A stretch of DNA of 64,000 bases from Streptococcus mutans (GCF_006739205.1 NZ_AP019720.1:1736001-1800000), one strand, 5' to 3'; counted from the first letter of the stretch, positions 48,086 to 55,810 are shown. Numbers and translations are program-made. Notes: generated from the sequence alone by a model not told the origin.

Positions 48086-48317
48086 TTTTCCAGCCTTCAG
48101 CTATCCCTGTACCAAGCCACCTACGGCACCTGCAATAGTCCCAACTCCAATTAGCCAAGGGGCTGGGGGCTGCTTCTGCTGCCATAGGAGGAGAAACTTG
48201 CGCCAATGCAATGCTTGCTCCGAGGCCAGCTCCAAAGCCAGAAATGCCACCCACTACAGTTGACAAGGAGCCAAATACATTCAAACAGAAAAATAATAAA
48301 ACAAGGGAGCTTATCAA
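48075..48317 (-). pseudogene. Bacteriocin gene frameshifted by a 7-base tandem duplication
   Basis: The frame reads FGSLSTVVGG-ISGFGAGLGASIALAQ.. then AEAAPSPLANWSWDYCRCRR, an unlikely tail. At 48159-48172 GGGGCTG occurs twice in tandem. Removing one copy gives AAPWLIGVGTIAGAVGGLVQ and a stop at 48101, a normal glycine-zipper bacteriocin end. The homologous piece at 50085-50216 has a single unit and reads AALWLIGVGTIAGAG. The leader start is also lost: no ATG with a ribosome site leads into FGSLSTVVGG. Confidence 0.82.
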
Positions 48318-48512
48318 ATGAACTTTTACTATAGTGTAATATAAGCGGCAGTATCATAAAACCATCATATAACCAATAATTTGAACTTTTATTGATTAAG
48401 AATAAAATTAATAAATTGTATAATAGTTTCATCTTTTAGAACTAGGCTACTAAACTAGCACCACAAGTTATTAACTTGACTAAATTTAAATTTGAAAATA
48501 CTTTTGCTTTCA

Positions 48513-48653
48513 CTAATGCAAAAGATAATAAGCAAATAAAGCAAGCAAAATGATGACACATATAAATGAAATAATAATGTTTTTACTACGGTAAGAAATA
48601 AGTGCTAATACACAAAGAGCAAGTAACACTAAAATTGACTGAATTATGTGCAT
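48513..48653 (-). CDS. 46-residue hydrophobic peptide, putative immunity
   Basis: MHIIQSILVLLALCVLALIS then YRSKNIIISFICVIILLALF and AYYLLH. Two membrane helices are separated by YRSKN. Too short for standard gene calling. It lies downstream of the bacteriocin at 48875 in the usual immunity position. The ribosome site is weak, so expression is uncertain. Confidence 0.5.
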   Translation of the reverse strand: MHIIQSILVLLALCVLALISYRSKNIIISFICVIILLALFAYYLLH

Positions 48654-48699
48654 AAGCTAATATTACCTTTTCTAAATTTGTGCTGATATTTTAATGAAT

Positions 48700-48819
48700 T
48701 CAATAACATACCTTATACCTAGAATAGACTAACATTCGTATTCCAAAAGAAAATACTATTGAAATTATTAAAGTTAACTCTACACCTACTTTAATAAGTA
48801 TAGTACCAATTGAAGTCAT
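48700..48819 (-). CDS. 39-residue peptide after the bacteriocin at 48875
   Basis: MTSIGTILIKVGVELTLIIS then IVFSFGIRMLVYSRYKVCY. One long hydrophobic stretch with a basic end. It begins 56 bases after the bacteriocin stop codon, with GGAAATCAGTTGT before the ATG. It may be a small immunity protein or a remnant. Confidence 0.4.
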   Translation of the reverse strand: MTSIGTILIKVGVELTLIISIVFSFGIRMLVYSRYKVCY

Positions 48820-48874
48820 ACAACTGATTTCCAATATATAGAAATGATTCAAATAGATAACTAGAAGCTGTTAA

Positions 48875-49153
48875 TTACCAGAAGCCTCCATCTCCCCATC
48901 CTTCTCTAGCACCAATATAAACACCTGCTACTGTAGTCAAGTCGAGAGTCCCAAGAGCTAGATACGGTCCTGCAACTGGAACTCTCCACAAAAATTGAGC
49001 TGGCTTGAAACCGGCTGTGAACCCTGTTCCAGCTCCTAAAACTCCACCAGCAATTGATCCAACAAAACCTGAGCCATCAATATCTACAAGGTAATCTTCT
49101 CCTGCTGTTTCAAAATGATCAAATGCCATTGAATCTAAAGTTACTGCATTCAT
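48875..49153 (-). CDS. Bacteriocin precursor with atypical Gly-Ser leader end
   Basis: 92 residues. The leader MNAVTLDSMAFDHFETAGED then YLVDIDGS has the normal spacing of hydrophobic residues but ends Gly-Ser in place of Gly-Gly. The mature part GFVGSIAGGVLGAGTGFTAG ... GVYIGAREGWGDGGFW is glycine-rich. The leader is almost the same as that at 50735, while the mature parts differ, which shows leader exchange. The promoter carries the conserved palindrome. Confidence 0.78.
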   Translation of the reverse strand: MNAVTLDSMAFDHFETAGEDYLVDIDGSGFVGSIAGGVLGAGTGFTAGFKPAQFLWRVPVAGPYLALGTLDLTTVAGVYIGAREGWGDGGFW

Positions 49154-49179
49154 AAAACTTCTCATCTTCTTAAGATTGC

Positions 49180-49212
49180 TGTCATTTTAACACTTTAAAA
49201 TGACAAGTTCAA
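49180..49212 (-). promoter_or_regulatory. Cassette promoter with 26-base palindrome, copy 2
   Basis: -35 TTGAAC (49212-49207), 17 bases, -10 TAAAAT (49189-49184). TGTCATTTTAA-4-TTAAAATGACA (49180-49205) spans the spacer and -10 as a perfect inverted repeat. AATATTA precedes the -35. A repressor or activator dimer could bind here, or the RNA start could fold. Confidence 0.75.
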
Positions 49213-49390
49213 TAATATTTTGATTTTTAACTTTGAATAGAAAAAAAGTAAAAGTGAATATAGATTTTCTGATAATTATTATTTCATTAGTATTTCAAAA
49301 TATTGTCTATCCTATATTTAAAGAGAAATATGATTGAAATCATTAATATAAAAGGTACACTATCTAAAAGATTCATGTAAGAACATGAAA

Positions 49391-49600
49391 TCATCCTTTT
49401 TTATTTTTCCAATAATCTCTTAGCAGTTGCATCAGTTTGAAAAAATCTTTCCAGCAAAAAATGATAACTAACATCGTTCCTATTAGATATATAGTGGAAA
49501 CAAAATCTCTTATACTTGGAAAGATGGCATACAGCATAAGACAAATAGGTATAGCCAGCATATAAGTATAACTAACAATGATAGATTTCTTTGAAAACAT
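49391..49600 (-). CDS. 69-residue membrane protein, putative immunity
   Basis: MFSKKSIIVSYTYMLAIPIC then LMLYAIFPSIRDFVSTIYLI and a basic C-terminus (LRDYWKNKKG). Two or three helices. A good AAAGGA site precedes the ATG. It lies 40 bases downstream of the broken bacteriocin at 49641-49800, whose immunity gene it probably was. Confidence 0.62.
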   Translation of the reverse strand: MFSKKSIIVSYTYMLAIPICLMLYAIFPSIRDFVSTIYLIGTMLVIIFCWKDFFKLMQLLRDYWKNKKG

Positions 49601-49640
49601 AAAATTTTCCTTTCAATTATGAGAAATAAAATGACTGTAA

Positions 49641-49800
49641 CTAAAATGGAAGTTTCTCATAATCAGTAACAGCACCGGTGAATCCTCCACCAACGGCTCC
49701 ACATACTCCACCAAAGGTTGCACCTATAGCTAAACCAGCAAGATAAGCAACAGGAACTCAACAGGAACTGCCTCTGAACCTGCTAAGGAGCCGACAATTT
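49641..49800 (-). pseudogene. Bacteriocin fragment frameshifted by an 11-base tandem duplication
   Basis: The frame VGSLAGSEAVPV is continued, after removal of one of two tandem CAACAGGAACT units (49748-49758 and 49759-49769), by AYLAGLAIGATFGGVCGAVG then GGFTGAVTDYEKLPF and a stop at 49641. The restored peptide is a glycine-zipper bacteriocin. A leader is missing as well; a stop precedes VGSLAG. So two events broke it. Confidence 0.85.
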
Positions 49801-49832
49801 ATTTTCGATTTCTATTCACATATTTTTACTCA

Positions 49833-49864
49833 AATAGCCTAATTCTTATAAGAATTAGGCTATT
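49833..49864. terminator. Palindrome after the 55-residue gene
   Basis: Arms AATAGCCTAATTCTTA and its complement form a perfect 32-base palindrome. T-runs are weak on both sides. It probably ends the upstream transcript. Confidence 0.55.
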
Positions 49865-49894
49865 GATTCATTTTAACAGTCTCTCTCATATTAC

Positions 49895-50062
49895 TTATGA
49901 GAGATGTTTACTTTTCCAATAAAATATTAATACTAAAATATTCTCTATCATAAATATCATGAATACAATCAGTTTAATATTTTTAATTGGTAATAATAAG
50001 GAAATGAGCAATAAGATAGGATAACTAAAGAGAACAGCTCTTCCTAATTTCGGTGACAACAT
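49895..50062 (-). CDS. 55-residue membrane protein, putative immunity
   Basis: MLSPKLGRAVLFSYPILLLI then SLLLPIKNIKLIVFMIFMIE and NILVLIFYWKSKHLS. Two helices with a basic end. The ATG at 50062 follows a perfect AGGAGG. It lies after the bacteriocin remnant at 50085, in the immunity position. Confidence 0.65.
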   Translation of the reverse strand: MLSPKLGRAVLFSYPILLLISLLLPIKNIKLIVFMIFMIENILVLIFYWKSKHLS

Positions 50063-50084
50063 ATGGTAGTCCTCCTGATAAAGC

Positions 50085-50216
50085 TTAAATCCAAGGTCCC
50101 CAAGTATTAACACCAGCACCCGCAATAGTCCCAACTCCAATTAGCCAAAGGGCTGCTTCTGCTGCCATAGGAGGAGAAACTCGCGCCAATGCAATGCTTG
50201 CTCCTATGCCGACCAT
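50085..50216 (-). pseudogene. Bacteriocin C-terminal remnant
   Basis: It reads MVGIGASIALARVSPPMAAE then AALWLIGVGTIAGAGVNTWG and PWI. The middle is homologous to the bacteriocin at 48101-48317 (GASIALAQVSPPMAAEAA). No double-glycine leader is upstream: the frame is preceded by VSKTYATISI. It could be a short peptide from a GTG, but more likely it is a recombined fragment. Confidence 0.65.
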
Positions 50217-50286
50217 AATAGATATAGTTGCGTATGTTTTACTCACTCGTAAAGGCTTAGATTTGCTTACACACCTTCAAACATTT

Positions 50287-50463
50287 TTAATGTTTAACCC
50301 TTTTTAATAGTTTTGCGCCATCAATCATAATGAAAGAAAGTCCTTCTAAGGCCATTAAACCAACAAGAATGTACTTAAGGGGTCTTATCGATGTGTATAC
50401 AGCCAGTAATCCCATTATTACAAAAACTGGAAGCAAACTATTCTGAAATATGCGTTTAATCAT
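50287..50463 (-). CDS. 58-residue membrane protein, putative immunity (copy of 46919)
   Basis: It differs from the product of 46919-47095 at only a few residues (YTSI for DTPI, SFIM for SLIV, KRV for KKV). The start overlaps the bacteriocin stop as ATGA, so it is translated by coupling. This strongly suggests the immunity protein for that bacteriocin. Confidence 0.75.
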   Translation of the reverse strand: MIKRIFQNSLLPVFVIMGLLAVYTSIRPLKYILVGLMALEGLSFIMIDGAKLLKRVKH

Positions 50464-50735
50464 AGACTATAACCAGCTGCAAAACCAGCTCCTCCATATA
50501 TAAGATCTTGGCCAACTCCATCAACTAAGGCACCAATTATTGTACCATATCCAGGCTCTATTGCAGTTCCTACTCCAGCTCCTTGGACAACTCCATGGGC
50601 AAAACCACCTGCAAAACCAACAAGCCCAAGACAGATACCAAGACCTAGTCCTTCTCCTTCGATTTCAGTAAGGTAATCTTCTCCTGCTGTTTCAAAATGA
50701 TCAAATGCCATTGAATCTAAAGTTACTGTGTTTAT
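50460..50735 (-). CDS. Bacteriocin precursor whose start codon is ATA
   Basis: The homologue at 48875 starts ATG AAT GCA GTA ACT. Here the same position (50735-50733) is ATA, after the same AAGAAGAAGAGAAG leader. From it the peptide reads (I)NTVTLDSMAFDHFETAGEDY then LTEIEGE-GLGLGICLGLVGFA and ends GGAGFAAGYSL. The next ATG, at 50711, has no ribosome site and would shorten the leader by eight residues. The leader ends Gly-Glu, not Gly-Gly. The gene may be silent or poorly expressed. Confidence 0.72.
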   Translation of the reverse strand: MNTVTLDSMAFDHFETAGEDYLTEIEGEGLGLGICLGLVGFAGGFAHGVVQGAGVGTAIEPGYGTIIGALVDGVGQDLIYGGAGFAAGYSL

Positions 50736-50761
50736 AAAACTTCTCTTCTTCTTAATATTGC

Positions 50762-50794
50762 TGTCATTTTAACACGTTAAAATGACAGGTGCAA
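50762..50794 (-). promoter_or_regulatory. Cassette promoter with 26-base palindrome, copy 3
   Basis: TTGCAC (50794-50789), 17 bases, TAAAAT (50771-50766). The inverted repeat TGTCATTTTAA-4-TTAAAATGACA spans 50762-50787, and AATATTA precedes the -35 as in the other copies. Confidence 0.75.
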
Positions 50795-51121
50795 TAATAT
50801 TTCAAAATTTTAATATCTGTGACATCCGGTTGAAAAGTATAGGAAATTTTTCTGTTAAATTAGAATTGCTTAATAGTGACCGTCGTTTTTGTAAAATCTT
50901 GACTAACATTAATAAGAGGAACATATTTTTTATAAATGAAGCCTTTATCTTTTATAATTGTGTTTCTCCATGCTTTCTAAAATTCTTTTCACTTTATTAA
51001 TCTGACACAGATTTATTCACAAAAAAGGAAAAGGGTGTTTTGTTCATTGATCTCTCTGAAAGTAAAAAAGACAAACCTCGAAAAGTTTGTCTTCAATCTG
51101 AAACAATCATTCATCTTTTTC
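50795..51121. other. Border between the bacteriocin island and ulaF
   Basis: Apart from the ulaF terminator at 51068-51093, this AT-rich stretch holds no gene I can support. It marks the join of the island to the ascorbate operon. Confidence 0.5.
51068..51093 (-). terminator. Ascorbate operon terminator
   Basis: AAGACAAAC pairs with GTTTGTCTT, and the minus-sense tail is TTTTTTAC. It lies 28 bases after the ulaF stop codon. Confidence 0.82.
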
Positions 51122-51832
51122 TTAATGACTATCGTCTTTTTGCCCATAGTAAGCATTCTTTCCATGCTTACGGAGATAATGTTTATCTTTGAGTGCTTGC
51201 GGTACCTCTTCCACTTCTGGATTGATACTTTCTGTGTATCTCGCCATGCGAGCTGCTTCTTCCAAGACAACTGCATTGTATACAGCTGATTTTTCGTCTT
51301 TTCCCCAAGCAAATGGTCCGTGATTGCGGACAGTGACACCAGAAACATCTAAAGGGTCAAGACCGCGTTTTTTAAATTCTTCAATGATAACTTTTCCGGT
51401 TTCTTTTTCATATTCACCATTGATTTCTTCCGGAGTCAAAGCACGCGCACATGGAATTGCCCCGTAGAAGGTATCTGCATGTGTTGTTCCGTAACAAGGA
51501 ATATCACGGCCGGCCTGTGCCCAAGACACGCCTTCCGTTGAGTGTGTATGGACAATACCGCCAACTTCCGGGAAAGCTTTGTACAATTCGACATGCGTTG
51601 GCAAATCTGATGAAGGATTCAAGTCTCCTTCAAGGATATTTCCATCAAGATCTGTAATGACCATATTTTCCGCCGATAATTTGTCATAAGCAACTCCAGA
51701 TGGTTTAATGGCAATATAGCCACCTTCGCGGTCAATAGCTGAGACATTTCCCCAAGTAAACTTAACCAGACCATGTTCTGGCAGTTCCATATTAGCTTTG
51801 TAGACGCGTTCGCGCAGTTCAGGTACTAACAT
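51122..51832 (-). CDS. ulaF: L-ribulose-5-phosphate 4-epimerase
   Basis: 236 residues of the class II aldolase/AraD family. It converts L-ribulose-5-phosphate to D-xylulose-5-phosphate, the last step of anaerobic ascorbate breakdown. The zinc ligands are in VHTHSTEGVSWAQAG and the later HGPFAWG. Other residues GNVSAIDR and KPSGVAYD fit. It is two bases from ulaE. Confidence 0.93.
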   Translation of the reverse strand: MLVPELRERVYKANMELPEHGLVKFTWGNVSAIDREGGYIAIKPSGVAYDKLSAENMVITDLDGNILEGDLNPSSDLPTHVELYKAFPEVGGIVHTHSTEGVSWAQAGRDIPCYGTTHADTFYGAIPCARALTPEEINGEYEKETGKVIIEEFKKRGLDPLDVSGVTVRNHGPFAWGKDEKSAVYNAVVLEEAARMARYTESINPEVEEVPQALKDKHYLRKHGKNAYYGQKDDSH

Positions 51833-51834
51833 AT

Positions 51835-52698
51835 TTAGCGTAACCCCGCTTTCTCAATTAAAGGATAGAGGAAATCTTGTGCTTCTTTAATGGCTGCACG
51901 CGTTTCTTCTACCGTTTCACAATTTTCAGACCACATTTCAATTAAAAATGGGCCATTATAATTTGTTTTCTTCAAAACATCAAACATGGCTTCCCAATCT
52001 ACACAGCCCTGACCAAATGGCACATCACGAAATTGACCTTTTGAACTTTCTGTGACGGCATAAGTATCTTTTAAGTGAAGGGCTGCGATAGATTTGTGCC
52101 CAATGTAGAATTCACTCCAAAGATCATTGCCCCAAGCTGAGACATTTCCTGCATCAGGATAAACAAAGAGGTAAGGAGAGTCAATTTCTTTTTCGACAGC
52201 TAGATATTTTTCAATCGAATTGATGAAAGGATCATCCATGATTTCAATTGATAAGATAACTTGCGCTTCTTCAGCCCAAGTACAGGCCTGACGTAAATTT
52301 TTAAGGAAGCGTGCACGTGTTTTAGGAGACTTCTCTTCGTAGTAAACATCGTAGCCAGCCAGCTGGATATTACGAATACCAATGTCCTGTGCAAACTCGA
52401 TACATTTTTCCATCATTTCAAGAGCACGCGCTTCTTTTTCAGAATCGTTGGATCCCAGTGGATAACGGCGATGTCCGCTAAAAGTAATGGTGGGAATCCG
52501 CACACCTGTCTCAAAAATAGCTTTAACCAATTCTAGACGTTCTTTCTTGGACCAATCCAAACGTGCCAAACGTTCGTCGCTCTCATCAATGGACAACTCG
52601 ACAAAATCAAAACCAAGTTCCTTGGCAAAGTTGAGGCGTTCCAACCAAGTAAAGTGTTTAGGTGTTGCCTTTTCATAAATACCAATTGGACGTGCCAT
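51835..52698 (-). CDS. ulaE: L-xylulose-5-phosphate 3-epimerase
   Basis: 287 residues, TIM-barrel of the AP endonuclease 2 superfamily. It makes L-ribulose-5-phosphate from L-xylulose-5-phosphate. Segments: FDFVELSIDESDERLARLDW, NIQLAGYDVYYE, ILSIEIMDDPFINSIEKYL, YPDAGNVSAWGND, and LIEMWSENCE. Confidence 0.93.
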   Translation of the reverse strand: MARPIGIYEKATPKHFTWLERLNFAKELGFDFVELSIDESDERLARLDWSKKERLELVKAIFETGVRIPTITFSGHRRYPLGSNDSEKEARALEMMEKCIEFAQDIGIRNIQLAGYDVYYEEKSPKTRARFLKNLRQACTWAEEAQVILSIEIMDDPFINSIEKYLAVEKEIDSPYLFVYPDAGNVSAWGNDLWSEFYIGHKSIAALHLKDTYAVTESSKGQFRDVPFGQGCVDWEAMFDVLKKTNYNGPFLIEMWSENCETVEETRAAIKEAQDFLYPLIEKAGLR

Positions 52699-52703
52699 AA
52701 GCT

Positions 52704-53369
52704 CTACCCCCAGATCCGTTTGATTTCGTCTTTAAATGCACGTGCTGCCCCAGCAGGATTTTTCGCCTCAGTGATCCCACGTCCTGCGATAAAGGTGAAA
52801 ACATCAACTCCTTCAAAGAGTTTCAAGGTGTCAACACTAAGACCACCGGTTACTGAAACACGAAAACCCATTTCAATAAGTTTTTTAACCTTGTTAAGGT
52901 CTTTTTCTCCCCAAGTTTCACCTGCAAGCAGAGCATCGCGTGATTGGTGATAGATCGCTTGTGAAATACCGGCATCTAACCACTGTTGAGCCTGATCATA
53001 GGTCCAATCACCATAGAGTTCAACCTGAATCTCACCTTTATCAGGATTAATGTCTTCAATAGCTTTACGGGCTGCTTTCATGGTTGGAATAGTAGCTGAA
53101 CAGATACAGGTCATCCAGTCAGCGCCACGCACAGCATTATTTTTAGCAACTGTACCGCCAGCATCAGCACACTTTGTATCGGCAACGATGATTTTATCTG
53201 GAAAAAGACTGCGTAAGACTTCTACCAATTCGCTGCCAACTTGAAGGAGACAGACAGTTCCTGCTTCTATAACATCTACTTCATTTCCTACAGAAACCGC
53301 TGCTGTAATAGCGCCTTTCAAGTTAGAATGGTCCAGTGCAACCTGTAAATTTGGCAATTGTTTTGTCAT
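52704..53369 (-). CDS. ulaD: 3-keto-L-gulonate-6-phosphate decarboxylase
   Basis: 221 residues of the OMP decarboxylase suprafamily. It decarboxylates 3-keto-L-gulonate-6-phosphate to L-xylulose-5-phosphate. The active-site DTKCADAGG (Asp, Lys, Asp) is present, along with LQVALDHSNL and GGLSVDTLKLF. Confidence 0.93.
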   Translation of the reverse strand: MTKQLPNLQVALDHSNLKGAITAAVSVGNEVDVIEAGTVCLLQVGSELVEVLRSLFPDKIIVADTKCADAGGTVAKNNAVRGADWMTCICSATIPTMKAARKAIEDINPDKGEIQVELYGDWTYDQAQQWLDAGISQAIYHQSRDALLAGETWGEKDLNKVKKLIEMGFRVSVTGGLSVDTLKLFEGVDVFTFIAGRGITEAKNPAGAARAFKDEIKRIWG

Positions 53370-53407
53370 TTATATCTCCTTCTTTCTACGTACTAACTCA
53401 TTTCTTC

Positions 53408-53893
53408 TCATGAATCAAGGTCAAGCCCCTCAAGATAGGGACTGCTTTTAGATTCTTCTACCATAGCAAGCACTTCTTCTGGCGTTTTGCAATTAACAAG
53501 GCGTTCAATGGAATGATCTAATTCAAAAAGTGCAATGATTTGGGGAATAGCTACTGATGTATGAATTTTTGAACTAGTCGCTGCAAGAGCAAGGAGAACT
53601 TGAACTTCTTTGCCATCTGTAAAGGTAACAGGCTCTGTCAATGTCACTAATGAAAAGGCATCGCGCTGTACGCCTGCTTCTGGACGAGCATGAGGCATAG
53701 CCATACCCGGCATTAAGATATAATAAGGTCCATAACTTTCAGTTGACTCAATAATAGCATTATAGTATTCAGGTTTTACTGCACCGCTTTCAATAAGAGG
53801 GGTGACAGACAGTTTAACAGCTTCTTTCCAATCTTTGGCTGTTAACCCTAATCGGATTGAATGATTTTCTTTAAAGGCTTGTGCTAAGTTCAT
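53408..53893 (-). CDS. ulaC: Ascorbate PTS enzyme IIA
   Basis: 161 residues of the mannitol/fructose IIA fold. The phosphorylated His lies in MPGMAMPHARPEAGVQ. It takes phosphate from HPr for UlaB. It was named ptxA in S. mutans work. Confidence 0.92.
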   Translation of the reverse strand: MNLAQAFKENHSIRLGLTAKDWKEAVKLSVTPLIESGAVKPEYYNAIIESTESYGPYYILMPGMAMPHARPEAGVQRDAFSLVTLTEPVTFTDGKEVQVLLALAATSSKIHTSVAIPQIIALFELDHSIERLVNCKTPEEVLAMVEESKSSPYLEGLDLDS

Positions 53894-53958
53894 CGTATCC
53901 TTCCTTTCTTAAAAACTATAGGTGCCTTCAGCAAAATTGAAGACACCCACTACGCTTT

Positions 53959-54240
53959 TTATTTCAATGCTTCTTCCAATTTTGTCTTAATTTCATTATC
54001 ATCCATTAAATTATCAAGACCAATTAATTTACCATTCGTACGGCCGTCCAATTCATGAATGAGGTGGTTCGAAGCGACAACAATATCATAATTTGAAGCT
54101 AAACCTTTGGCTTCGCCAACTGAACATGATGCTGATTCAATATCCGATACACCTAATTGACGCAAAGCATTTTCAACCTTCATTTTAATAACCATTGATG
54201 AGCCCATGCCATTTCCGCATGCTGTAAGAACTTTAACCAT
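53959..54240 (-). CDS. ulaB: Ascorbate PTS enzyme IIB
   Basis: 93 residues. The phosphorylated Cys is in VLTACGNGMGSSMVIKMKV near the N-terminus. It phosphorylates ascorbate during transport through UlaA. The ATG at 54240 follows AGGAGG (CCTCCT on the plus strand). A 19-codon extension upstream is not supported. Confidence 0.92.
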   Translation of the reverse strand: MVKVLTACGNGMGSSMVIKMKVENALRQLGVSDIESASCSVGEAKGLASNYDIVVASNHLIHELDGRTNGKLIGLDNLMDDNEIKTKLEEALK

Positions 54241-54306
54241 AATTTTCCTCCTATAAATGATCGTGCCTATTATAACACAATGATAGGCTAAATTCATATT
54301 AGCTGA

Positions 54307-55764
54307 TTATTCTGCTTGAGCATCTCCACGATAGTAGGCTTCCTTATCTTTTGCTTTAGCAAATTGAATTTGCGGGATAGCAAGTAAGAAGACTGCCACA
54401 AGAGCATAACCGATAACTCCTGCATATTTGAAAAGATAAGCAAATGGCACCCATGGAATTTCAAAGTCAATGTTGCCATGATAACCGCCAAATCCTGCCA
54501 GACCTAGAAGAGCAACTGCAACTGCACCAAGTGCCACTTGAAGCACACCTGATAAGAATGACAGAACAACTGCTGCTTTCCAACCTCCGCGTTTGTCGGC
54601 ATAAACAGCAATCGCAGCATTATCAAAGAATACTGGAACGAAACCTGTGATAATCAAGACTGGATTCTTAAAGACAATCAATAACACGATTGTAATTAAC
54701 TGTCCAATAAGTCCAGTTGCAAAACCAAAGAGGACTGCACTAGGTGATCCAAAACCATAGGACGCCGCAACGTCAACTGCTGGGAAAGAACCAGGGAGAA
54801 GTTTGTTAGAGATACCTTGGAAAGCATTGGTCAGTTCACCGACAAACATCCGCACACCTTGCATCAAGACAAAAAGATAAACAGAAAAAGTAAAGGCCGT
54901 TTGAACAACGTACATAAAGAAGGCTTGTTTGGTTGGATCAAACAGGGTACCCGTTGTAATCACCTTTGGATTAGACATAATATCCGGACCAAGGATAGCC
55001 AAGATAGCACCAAAGAAGACGAGCATCAAGGTTGCTGAGGCAACAACTGTATCATGGAAGATATTTAAGAAAGCTGGCAATTTCAAGTTGTCCAAATTTT
55101 CTTCTTTTTTACCAAGTTTTGGAGCAATCTTATCCGTAAACCAAATAGCAAATTGCTGTTGGTGTCCGATAGCAAAACCACCGCCGCCAGTTAAGCGCTG
55201 TGTTGGCTCAACAGTCATATTAGAACTAACCGCCCAATAAAGACCACAGATGATCCCTACAGCTAAAGTTCCCCAGAACTGATTGCGAAAAGCTGGAATT
55301 AAAAGGATAACCATCAAGGTAACTGTCGCAGCTTGTTGTACCATGATGTGACCTGTAATGAACAAGGTACGAATTTTAGTAATCTTACGAAGGGCAACCA
55401 GAAGAATATTGAAGAAGAAGCCAATCAAGAGTGCTGTTGTTGCTGTACCAATAAATCTAGGGAACTCTTGAGCAATCTTTTCATTTGCTGCTGTCAGTCC
55501 AAAATATGGGTCAATAACCGCCGCACCAATTTTGAATTTATAATTAAGTGCTGCTAAAATGGGACGAAAGGTTGTCACTAGACCGCCAGCACCAACATCC
55601 AGAATCATATATCCAACAGTTGCCTTAATGAAACCAGCAAATACATCGTGTAATGGTTTTTTGAGGAGCAAGTATCCAATTAATACTAAGATACCTACAA
55701 AAAAGGCCGGTTTTTGCAAAATATTTTGCGAGAACCAAGTTAGAATATTAATAAGAATATTCAT
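54307..55764 (-). CDS. ulaA: Ascorbate PTS permease IIC
   Basis: 485 residues with about eleven membrane segments (PAFFVGILVLIGYLLL, YMILDVGAGGLVTTFRPIL, NQQ-type loops, FVPVFFDNAAIAVYADKRGG). The protein belongs to the UlaA/SgaT family. It is first in ulaABCDEF and its promoter carries the shared ula element and a cre-like site. Confidence 0.94.
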   Translation of the reverse strand: MNILINILTWFSQNILQKPAFFVGILVLIGYLLLKKPLHDVFAGFIKATVGYMILDVGAGGLVTTFRPILAALNYKFKIGAAVIDPYFGLTAANEKIAQEFPRFIGTATTALLIGFFFNILLVALRKITKIRTLFITGHIMVQQAATVTLMVILLIPAFRNQFWGTLAVGIICGLYWAVSSNMTVEPTQRLTGGGGFAIGHQQQFAIWFTDKIAPKLGKKEENLDNLKLPAFLNIFHDTVVASATLMLVFFGAILAILGPDIMSNPKVITTGTLFDPTKQAFFMYVVQTAFTFSVYLFVLMQGVRMFVGELTNAFQGISNKLLPGSFPAVDVAASYGFGSPSAVLFGFATGLIGQLITIVLLIVFKNPVLIITGFVPVFFDNAAIAVYADKRGGWKAAVVLSFLSGVLQVALGAVAVALLGLAGFGGYHGNIDFEIPWVPFAYLFKYAGVIGYALVAVFLLAIPQIQFAKAKDKEAYYRGDAQAE

Positions 55765-55810
55765 ATGTTTTCCTCTTTTCTAAAAAGATTTGAAGTTTTT
55801 TTATAGTTTT

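Noticed and set aside
48151-48432. 93-codon frame overlapping the frameshifted bacteriocin
   Set aside because: Its end is the alternative frame of the same bacteriocin DNA; its beginning has no ribosome site or family.
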